From an uncultured Clostridia bacterium (lineage in GTDB: Bacteria > Bacillota > Clostridia > Oscillospirales > Ruminococcaceae): a stretch of 5,376 nt of DNA. This document shows positions 1-4,878 of the stretch, in pieces. Both the position numbers and the translations under genes were made by a program. Below the pieces are notes generated by a model. It was not told the origin of the DNA. It was given only the letters and a program-made list of their open reading frames with translations, and did no database searches. The stretch spans positions 1 through 5,376 of the forward strand of contig CAMUJF010000042.1 of the NCBI GenBank assembly GCA_947089135.1, in the 5' to 3' direction. Numbering within the stretch: the first letter of the stretch is position 1; each line of letters opens with the position of its first letter.

Positions 1-32
1 CCTATCGTTTAAGAGCTCCGCAAAGGGGTGAA

Positions 33-61
33 TTGAAAACAATCCTGTGGATTGTTTTCAA
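33..61. repeat. Perfect inverted repeat (hairpin), 13-bp stem
   Basis: Bases 33-45 (TTGAAAACAATCC) are exactly complementary to 49-61, with a three-base loop (TGT). It is the first of two hairpins separated by a single base. It lies downstream of the minus-strand spoIIP unit and may help end that transcript, or one entering from the left edge. On the plus strand it is followed by GAGGGG rather than a T run. On the minus strand the descending arm ends GTTTTCAATT, so a terminator role is only plausible. It could equally be one copy of a dispersed palindromic element. Confidence 0.75.
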
Positions 62-62
62 G

Positions 63-95
63 AGGGGAACGCCCTGCGATAGAGGGCGTTCCCCT
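63..95. terminator. Strong GC-rich hairpin, possible terminator of the spoIIP unit
   Basis: Bases 63-75 (AGGGGAACGCCCT) pair perfectly with 83-95 around a seven-base loop (GCGATAG). The stem is very stable, and it lies about 85 bases beyond the stop of the small membrane protein gene on the minus strand. No U tract follows directly on either strand, so it is not a classical intrinsic terminator. Together with the adjacent hairpin it could still block or protect transcript ends. The hairpin is seen directly; the terminator role is inferred. Confidence 0.45.
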
Positions 96-178
96 AATCC
101 CAGCAGTGTTAAGTTAATTTATTGGATTGCTATAGTATAACTAACTGTAATTTACAGCAGGAAACCCCCGCTATAAAT

Positions 179-421
179 TTACACTCCCGCAAGACTGTAA
201 AGTCTGCCGAGAAAAATAAGCTCCACACCCTCCGGAGTACGGTACAGGTCAAATACCTTTAAAGGCTCGGCATGAAGAATATTGTAAGAATTGACATAAA
301 CCACCATGCACCCCGCCGTAAAAACAATAAGAAGAACCGCCGCCGTAACGGTAAGCAGAAGCCTGCGGCGCAGACGTTCTTTTTCGCTTATGGCAACCCT
401 GAATGTAAACGGACTTTTCAT
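179..421 (-). CDS. Small single-pass membrane protein downstream of spoIIP (unknown function)
   Basis: This is an 80-residue protein that I do not recognise as a named family. The N-terminal 20 residues are rich in Arg and Lys (RLRRR at about 16-20). A hydrophobic segment of about 24 residues follows (21-44), then a short tail of about 36 residues ending LAGV. By the positive-inside rule the N terminus should be cytoplasmic and the tail outside. The start is supported by an AGGGAAG ribosome binding site (429-435) seven bases before the ATG. The gene begins 30 bases after the spoIIP stop on the same strand, with no terminator or obvious promoter between, so it is probably co-transcribed with spoIIP and made in the mother cell. 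In Bacillus subtilis a small gene (yqxA) also follows spoIIP, but I see no basis for calling these homologous. Cys38 lies inside the membrane segment and lacks a proper lipobox. That it is a real gene is likely; its function is unknown. Confidence 0.72.
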   Translation of the reverse strand: MKSPFTFRVAISEKERLRRRLLLTVTAAVLLIVFTAGCMVVYVNSYNILHAEPLKVFDLYRTPEGVELIFLGRLYSLAGV

Positions 422-451
422 TTTAACACTTCCCTGTTTAAAATATAACTG

Positions 452-1720
452 TTATGTAAGCTCCTCCAGACACTTGGCAAGGGATTTTCCCACAAGCTCG
501 CCGCTGTACTCCGCCTGCTCTATGCTGTTGGCGTGTCCGCCCATTTCTATAAGTATTGAACCCGTAGTCAGATCCTGGTTATACTTTCTGTAATCGAACA
601 GCACGGGACGGGTAAAACCCGGCCAGTCGCTCTCCATCTGCCGCTGGAGCAGACAGGCAAAGCGCAGGTTTTTCATGCAGTTCGGCATATTCATTGTACC
701 GTCGTCGCAGCCGCAGATTATCATTACCTGAGCAGCGTTTTTTCCGTTTATTTCCGCAAGGGGAGCTATCCTTTCGCCGCTTTCACGCTCTATGGCGTCG
801 CGGTGAACGTCCAGCACCACCTTTATCGAGGGATACTCGTCGAGATATTTCTGCACCGTTTCACGGCTCAAGTCGTAGCTTCCGTTATAGGACGGATAAT
901 CGTGCAGAGTAGTATCGTGTATAACGCCTATTCCCGCGGCTTCAAGCTGTTCGGCAATTTTGTCCCCCACGGCAGCCATGTTCATTGATCTGTCAGTAGT
1001 ACGGGAGTTAAAGCTTGCGTCGTAAAAATCTCTTTCGTACGGCTCGTAGCTTTCAGTCGCGTGGGTGTGCATTATCAGCACCTGCGGCTCATTATTTTTT
1101 TCAACGGTAAAGTCGGGCAGCAGACGGCTTTCCTCCAGTACTCTTTCATTGGAAACGCTTGTGACGTTTCTCACCTGTCCCGCAATGTCAAGATCGACAT
1201 AGGCTTCACCGTTCATGTGCCCGTAGGTCATAAAGTTGATAGTTCCGTCGTGATTTTCAAGGCTTTCGGGGTAAGGCTTGGGACCTGCGTCAGGCTTTTC
1301 GTCGGAAACTATCCTTTCCTCGTCCGAGCTGTTGGGAATTTCAAGCTCCCCCCACGAGAGCATTTCCCTGTCGTCCACAGTAAAAAGCGCAGAGTGGATA
1401 TTCTGAGTATCTGCCGCAGCCGCCGTTTCCTTGGGTATTTCGGGCAGCGGCTTGTCCGCTGTAATATTTTCAAATGCTTGAACGTTTTGTATGTTTTTTT
1501 CGGCAGGAAAAACGTCCCCCACCGAAAGCATTGCGGACGCCTTCGCCGCTGTAAAAGCCGCGCTGAACGCCGACGAGGAGCCGTTTATAACCGGTACGGC
1601 AAATACCAGAACCCCTGCCGCCGCGGCAGAGAAAAACACCGCCAGCCTTGCAAAAACCGCACCGCGCTTTTTACGTCTGCCCGAGGCGGTGCGGCGATTT
1701 CGGAAGCTTCGTGATACCAT
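452..1720 (-). CDS. spoIIP: Stage II sporulation protein P (SpoIIP), peptidoglycan hydrolase
   Basis: SpoIIP is a membrane-anchored amidase/endopeptidase. It works with SpoIID and SpoIIM in the mother cell to degrade septal peptidoglycan during engulfment of the forespore. The 422-residue product has a basic N terminus (to about 20) and one membrane anchor (about 22-45). A long, low-complexity acidic/Pro linker follows (about 50-205), and then the C-terminal SpoIIP domain (about 210-420). Family signatures are MHTHATESY (217-225), VLDVHRD (302-308), MIICGCDDG (333-341) and ILIEMGGHAN (389-398). These hold the expected zinc and catalytic positions H218/H220, E223, H306 and E392; that assignment rests on family resemblance. 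The ATG at 1720 has an AAAGGAGGAG site (1727-1736) about eight bases upstream. A sigma-E-like promoter precedes it, as expected for this regulon. In Bacillus subtilis and many clostridia gpr lies upstream and lepA nearby. Here the upstream neighbour is a divergent GH95 gene beyond about 790 bp of non-coding DNA. The N-terminal half is divergent, which is normal for the family. Confidence 0.95.
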   Translation of the reverse strand: MVSRSFRNRRTASGRRKKRGAVFARLAVFFSAAAAGVLVFAVPVINGSSSAFSAAFTAAKASAMLSVGDVFPAEKNIQNVQAFENITADKPLPEIPKETAAAADTQNIHSALFTVDDREMLSWGELEIPNSSDEERIVSDEKPDAGPKPYPESLENHDGTINFMTYGHMNGEAYVDLDIAGQVRNVTSVSNERVLEESRLLPDFTVEKNNEPQVLIMHTHATESYEPYERDFYDASFNSRTTDRSMNMAAVGDKIAEQLEAAGIGVIHDTTLHDYPSYNGSYDLSRETVQKYLDEYPSIKVVLDVHRDAIERESGERIAPLAEINGKNAAQVMIICGCDDGTMNMPNCMKNLRFACLLQRQMESDWPGFTRPVLFDYRKYNQDLTTGSILIEMGGHANSIEQAEYSGELVGKSLAKCLEELT

Positions 1721-1756
1721 GGCATACTCCTCCTTTCGGCGATCGTTTCTAAGTAT

Positions 1757-1786
1757 ATAGTATGCCGCGGGAGATGTAAATTATTC
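1757..1786 (-). promoter_or_regulatory. Sigma-E-type promoter of spoIIP
   Basis: On the minus strand GAATAATT (1786-1779) is followed, after exactly 14 bases, by CATACTAT (1764-1757). This fits the sigma-E pattern known from Bacillus (-35 GKMATAWW, 13-15 bases, -10 CATAYAMT) closely, with one deviation in the -10. Transcription would start near 1750, giving an untranslated leader of about 30 bases that contains the spoIIP ribosome binding site. Mother-cell sigma-E control is the established mode for spoIIP, so motif and gene agree. Confidence 0.75.
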
Positions 1787-1889
1787 CTGCTGTTCTGTAC
1801 TGCCATTGTGGACGTTCGCGATGCCCGCCTCTGAATATAAATTTACAAAAATACAATTTCCTTTATAAATTGATACTTGGAGGGGAGCA

Positions 1890-1911
1890 CCTGTGGGCTG
1901 AATCACCTCCT
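1890..1911 (+). other. Short block resembling the 3' end of 16S rRNA (anti-Shine-Dalgarno region)
   Basis: Bases 1896-1911 (GGCTGAATCACCTCCT) match the near-universal 16S 3' terminus GGCTGGATCACCTCCT at 15 of 16 positions. The preceding ACCTGTG is close to the ACCTGC found just before it in Gram-positive 16S genes. Further upstream the resemblance fades: the helix-45 stem complementarity is not kept, and no other rRNA sequence is visible. It may be a tiny rRNA-derived remnant or a chance match. It is not an rRNA gene. Confidence 0.25.
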
Positions 1912-2061
1912 GCGTAATTTTGTCGGAACTATATACAAGTCAATGCCCCTCAAGGGGGTGGGGAAGTTTATTGGGATTTTAAATTTATTTTTGTGTTGTA
2001 CTTTTCTTTTGCTGTGTCTTAATTTGTTGTTCTTGTGAATTATAGCTTATTGTTGGAGGTG

Positions 2062-2155
2062 CGAGAGGGACAACCCAAAGGGAAGGGAGGGGGCTCATTG
2101 GGACTTGAAGGACGCTCGCACGCCCCCTCCCTCTCCCTTATGGTTTTCCCTCTCG
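2062..2155. repeat. Long imperfect inverted repeat 1 (purine arm / pyrimidine arm)
   Basis: The purine-rich arm 2062-2094 is complementary to the pyrimidine-rich arm 2122-2155 over about 34 positions, with only a few mismatches and two one-base bulges. Perfect blocks are 2062-2070 with 2147-2155 (CGAGAGGGA) and 2085-2094 with 2122-2131 (GGGAGGGGGC). The loop is 27 bases (2095-2121). It contains CTCGCAC (2115-2121), which can also pair with GTGCGAG at 2059-2065, the foot of the purine arm. The fold could form as RNA from either strand. No T run follows, so it does not look like a terminator, and no gene ends next to it. Confidence 0.8.
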
Positions 2156-2186
2156 TGCTCTCCCTTTCCTTTACCCTTTCCCTCCC

Positions 2187-2246
2187 CTGCTACGCTATCC
2201 CGTTTTAAGCTCTATTGAAATTTTTCAAATAGCGTTGGGAGAGGGG
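2187..2246. repeat. Middle foldback linking the two large inverted repeats
   Basis: ACGCTAT at 2192-2198 is exactly complementary to ATAGCGT at 2229-2235. The flanking CCCTCCCCTG-type and GGGAGAGGGG-type sequences can extend the pairing imperfectly. Within the loop, TTGAAA (2215-2220) and TTTCAA (2223-2228) form a further small symmetry. It joins the pyrimidine arm that follows repeat 1 to the purine arm that precedes repeat 2, so the whole of 2056-2368 alternates purine, pyrimidine, purine, pyrimidine. Confidence 0.5.
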
Positions 2247-2270
2247 TGTAGGATTAAGGAAGTAGGGGGC

Positions 2271-2368
2271 TCGGGGGCAGAAACCTAAAAGGGAGAGGGG
2301 GGAGTCCCAGCGCCCCTTAATCCTAACCATCTCCCGCCCTCTCCCTTTTTGGTGTCTGCCCCCCCCGA
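2271..2368. repeat. Long imperfect inverted repeat 2 (purine arm / pyrimidine arm)
   Basis: The purine arm 2271-2304 is complementary to the pyrimidine arm 2331-2368 at about 31 of 38 aligned positions. The differences include an expanded C run (eight C at 2359-2366 against five G at 2273-2277). The loop is 2305-2330. Its CCTTAATCCTA (2315-2325) is perfectly complementary to TAGGATTAAGG (2249-2259), outside the stem. The 9-mer AGGGGGCTC occurs in the purine segments of both repeats (2088-2096 and 2264-2272), which hints at a common origin. The function is unknown. Confidence 0.8.
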
Positions 2369-2452
2369 CTTCATGCACTTACTATTATTTCCAAGAATAT
2401 TAAATCAAGACCCAGCAAAAAAATTGATTTCAGTGATTTCTGCCCTACCTCC

Positions 2453-2481
2453 TTGAAACTTATTTCCGAGTATGCTATAAT
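2453..2481 (+). promoter_or_regulatory. Sigma-A promoter of the GH95 gene
   Basis: TTGAAA (2453-2458) and TATAAT (2476-2481) are separated by exactly 17 bases, and TG one base before the -10 makes it an extended -10. This is a near-consensus housekeeping promoter. Initiation is expected near 2488, leaving a leader of about 26 bases. A GGGAGG ribosome binding site (2503-2508) lies five bases before the ATG at 2514. A promoter this strong for a sugar-use gene usually needs a repressor, and the palindrome just downstream is a candidate site. Confidence 0.85.
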
Positions 2482-2483
2482 GT

Positions 2484-2496
2484 ATAAAAGTTTTAT
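2484..2496. promoter_or_regulatory. Palindrome at the transcription start, possible operator
   Basis: ATAAAA-G-TTTTAT is a perfect 6+6 palindrome centred on base 2490, directly on the expected start point of the GH95 transcript. A repressor bound here would block initiation. Because the sequence is AT-rich and short, chance is a real alternative. No catabolite-repression (cre) motif is visible near it. Confidence 0.35.
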
Positions 2497-2513
2497 GTAA
2501 ACGGGAGGTTAAA

Positions 2514-4814
2514 ATGGATAAATTATCTGAATTGTTATGGTATAAAGCCCCTGCCGAAAACTGGGACGAGGCTCTCCCCGTGGGAAACGGCAGACTGGGC
2601 GGAATGGTCTTCGGCAAGCCTGCGGACGAGCTTATACAGCTTAACGAGGATTCCATATGGTCGGGCGGATTCCGCAAAAGGAACAACCCCAAGGCATACG
2701 ATAATCTTGAAAAAATGCGCACTCTTATCCGCGAGGGCAAAACTTCCGAAACTGAAGCTCTTTGCTCCGACGCTTTTTACGGCACTAATGAAAATCAGCG
2801 GCACTACCACCCTCTTGGCGACTTCCACATATGGCAGAGCGGAGCGGACGGTTACACCGATTATGAAAGAAGCCTCGACCTTGAAAATTCCATTTGCACC
2901 ACCTGTTGGAAAAGCGGCGGCGTTTCCTATTCGAGGACGGTTTTCGCCTCCTGTCCCGACAACGTTATCGCCATACATTTTACAGCCGACCAAAAAGGCA
3001 AAATAAGCTTCACCGCCCTTATCGACGGCAAGGACGACGACTACGACAAAAATGAAGCCTACGATGAAAATACCCTGCTTTTCACTATGTCCGACGGAGT
3101 ACCCTACGCGGCGGCTATATCCTGCTCCGTAAAAGGTGAAAAAGCCTGCCGCGGTACCTGCGACGCTAACCGTATCCATGTGGAGAACGCCGACGAGGCT
3201 TTGATAACCATTGCCTGTCAGACTGCTTTCCGCACTTCAGATTACGAAAAGCTTGCAATAAGTCAGGCGAAAGCGGCTATACGAAAGGACTTTTCAAACC
3301 TCGTTGCATGGCATATTGCAGACTACCGCGCGCTTTACGAAAGGTGCAGACTGGAGCTTTGCGATAACAGCGGCGGTAGCTCCGCTATTCCCACAAACGA
3401 AAGACTGCAAAAAATAAAGGACGGAAAAAAGGACAACAAGCTTATCGAAATGTACTTCAACTTTTCCCGCTACCTGATGATATCGGGAAGCCGCAAGGGA
3501 ACGCTTCCCCTGAATTTGCAGGGCATATGGAACAAGGATATGTGGCCCGCATGGGGAGGCAAGTACACCGTAAACATTAACGCCGAAATGAACTACTGGA
3601 GCGCGGAAATACAGAATCTGTCCGAATGCCACACGCCCCTGTTCGACCACATTGAGCGTATGCGCGAAAACGGCCGCGTCACCGCGCGGGAAATGTACCG
3701 CTGCAAAGGCACTGTCTGCCACCACAACACCGATATATGGGGCGATACCGCTCCCCAGGACAAATGGCTGCCCGCCACGCTCTGGCCAATGGGAATGGCT
3801 TGGCTCTGCACTCATCTGTACGAACATTATCTTTTTACCGGGGACAAACTTTTCCTTGCAGAAAAGTATGACACTATCCGCGAGGCGGCGGAATTCTTTG
3901 TTGACTTCCTTATCGAAGACGATAAAGGCAGGCTGATAACAAGTCCCTCGGTATCTCCCGAAAACACCTATATCACAAAGGACGGCGCAAAGGGCACTCT
4001 CTGTCAGGGGCCCTCCATGGACAGCCAGATACTCCACGAGCTGTTCACGGCGGTAATAAAGTGTTCCGAAGCCCTGGACGGTTCTGTCAAACCCGCGAAC
4101 GACGATGAATTTGTACGAAAAATAAAGTCCATGAGAGACAGGCTGCCGAAACCCGAAATAGGCAAGTACGGTCAGATAATGGAATGGGCTGAGGACTACG
4201 ATGAAGCCGAACCGGGACACAGGCATATTTCCCAGCTTTTCGCTCTGTACCCCTACGATCTTATAACCAAACGGCACACCCCCGAACTTGCGGCGGCGGC
4301 AAGGGCTACCATAGAGCGCAGATTAAAGCACGGCGGAGGACACACAGGCTGGTCGAGAGCATGGATAATCAATATGTGGGCGCGTCTCGGCGATGGAGAG
4401 CGCGTGGGAGAAAATATCTCCGCGCTGCTTGCATGGTCCACAAGCATATCCCTGCTTGATATGCACCCGCCTTTCCAGATAGACGGGAACTTCGGCGGCG
4501 GCGCGGGAATCGCCGAAGCCATACTCCAAAGTCACAGCGGAGAGATATCGCTTCTTCCCGCCGTTCCCGCGGAATGGGAAAACGGCTCTGTCCGCGGACT
4601 GAGAGCAAGGGGAGGTTTTGAGCTGTCCTTTAAGTGGAAGAACGGAAAGGTCACGGAGCTTGAAATCCTGTCTGAATGCGGAAATCCGTGCGTTATTGTC
4701 GGCACGGGACTTGCAGTTGCCTGCGGAGATGCAAGTGTTCCTGCCTCAGACGACGGGGACACAATACGCTTTGAGACAAAAGCGAGCATGACTTACAGGG
4801 TAACAGGGTTTTAA
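2514..4814 (+). CDS. Glycoside hydrolase family 95, probable cytoplasmic alpha-L-fucosidase
   Basis: GH95 enzymes cleave terminal alpha-L-fucose, classically alpha-1,2-linked, by inversion; some members prefer alpha-L-galactosides. The 766-residue product has the usual family length and order. An N-terminal beta-sandwich domain (about 5-275) opens with LPVGNGRLGGMVFG (21-34) and LNEDSIWSGG (43-52). A helical linker and an (alpha/alpha)6 barrel follow (about 300-675), then a C-terminal beta domain (about 676-766). Barrel signatures are NLQGIWN (334-340), TVNINAEMNYW (352-362), SPSVSPEN (477-484), HTGWSRAW (610-617) and HPPFQIDGNFG (651-661). By comparison with Bifidobacterium bifidum AfcA, N354 and N356 with D657 would activate the water and E483 would be the acid; this mapping is inferred from motif positions. 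There is no signal peptide, so it should act in the cytoplasm on imported oligosaccharides. It has its own strong promoter, converges on a sugar ABC permease gene, and is intact. The family is certain; the exact sugar and linkage are not. Confidence 0.95.
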   Translation: MDKLSELLWYKAPAENWDEALPVGNGRLGGMVFGKPADELIQLNEDSIWSGGFRKRNNPKAYDNLEKMRTLIREGKTSETEALCSDAFYGTNENQRHYHPLGDFHIWQSGADGYTDYERSLDLENSICTTCWKSGGVSYSRTVFASCPDNVIAIHFTADQKGKISFTALIDGKDDDYDKNEAYDENTLLFTMSDGVPYAAAISCSVKGEKACRGTCDANRIHVENADEALITIACQTAFRTSDYEKLAISQAKAAIRKDFSNLVAWHIADYRALYERCRLELCDNSGGSSAIPTNERLQKIKDGKKDNKLIEMYFNFSRYLMISGSRKGTLPLNLQGIWNKDMWPAWGGKYTVNINAEMNYWSAEIQNLSECHTPLFDHIERMRENGRVTAREMYRCKGTVCHHNTDIWGDTAPQDKWLPATLWPMGMAWLCTHLYEHYLFTGDKLFLAEKYDTIREAAEFFVDFLIEDDKGRLITSPSVSPENTYITKDGAKGTLCQGPSMDSQILHELFTAVIKCSEALDGSVKPANDDEFVRKIKSMRDRLPKPEIGKYGQIMEWAEDYDEAEPGHRHISQLFALYPYDLITKRHTPELAAAARATIERRLKHGGGHTGWSRAWIINMWARLGDGERVGENISALLAWSTSISLLDMHPPFQIDGNFGGGAGIAEAILQSHSGEISLLPAVPAEWENGSVRGLRARGGFELSFKWKNGKVTELEILSECGNPCVIVGTGLAVACGDASVPASDDGDTIRFETKASMTYRVTGF

Positions 4815-4825
4815 TCCATAAACAA

Positions 4826-4854
4826 AAAAAGGGTACGAAAAACGTACCCTTTTT
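4826..4854. terminator. Bidirectional intrinsic terminator between convergent genes
   Basis: Bases 4826-4837 pair perfectly with 4843-4854: a GGGTACG/CGTACCC core flanked by A5/T5, with an AAAAA loop. The plus strand continues TTTTTATTTTG and the minus strand reads TTTTTTTGTTT, so each direction has its own U tract. It lies 12 bases after the GH95 stop (4814) and 25 bases beyond the permease stop (4879). It can therefore end both converging transcripts. Confidence 0.93.
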
Positions 4855-4878
4855 ATTTTGCATATCAGTCCGCAAAGA

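Larger units (their letters stand above)
1787..2452. other. Long divergent intergenic region without a convincing gene
   Basis: No reading frame here has both a plausible ribosome binding site and protein-like composition. From left to right it contains an AT-rich stretch (about 1837-1877), a block resembling the end of 16S rRNA (about 1890-1911), and a weak CCCC-TCAA-GGGG hairpin (1946-1957). A T-rich tract follows (about 1976-2055; 41 of the 70 bases in 1981-2050 are T), and then the foldback cluster at 2056-2368. After that comes an AT-rich lead-in to the GH95 promoter (2375-2452). A region this long between two divergent genes, with this much internal symmetry, suggests an inserted repeat element or a structured RNA. 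Neither is demonstrated. Confidence 0.6.

Noticed and set aside
2..31. Short frame open from the left edge ending TGA at 29-31, just before the first hairpin
   Set aside because: Nine codons are too few to show that a gene ends here, although the hairpin position would fit a plus-strand terminator.
145..157. CTGTAA-T-TTACAG palindrome as a terminator
   Set aside because: A one-base centre cannot form a hairpin of that stem without losing pairs, and no U tract follows. It could be a protein site, but nothing supports it.
306..311. Cys38 of the small membrane protein as a lipoprotein cysteine (TAGC)
   Set aside because: The -3 position is Thr instead of a large aliphatic residue, and the hydrophobic segment continues past the Cys.
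1061..1714. Open frame of 217 codons on the plus strand
   Set aside because: It lies antisense to spoIIP, is rich in Arg, Cys and His, lacks a credible ribosome binding site, and ends within the spoIIP start region.
1945..1963. CCCC-TCAA-GGGG hairpin as a terminator
   Set aside because: The stem is only four pairs, there is no immediate T run, and no gene lies upstream to terminate.
2056..2368. CRISPR array or insertion sequence
   Set aside because: There are no regularly spaced direct repeats, no transposase frame and no target-site duplication that I can see. The symmetry is inverted, not tandem.
2405..2740. Open frame of 111 codons on the minus strand across the GH95 start
   Set aside because: It overlaps the GH95 promoter and N terminus, has no ribosome binding site, and gives low-complexity sequence.
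2535..3179. Open frame of 214 codons on the minus strand
   Set aside because: It lies antisense to the N-terminal half of the GH95 gene, and its Val/Gly-rich composition is typical of a reverse-strand shadow.
3294..4277. Long open frame of 327 codons on the minus strand inside the GH95 gene
   Set aside because: It is antisense to a conserved GH95 coding region, has no ribosome binding site and no recognisable motif. Open antisense frames are expected from the host gene's codon bias.
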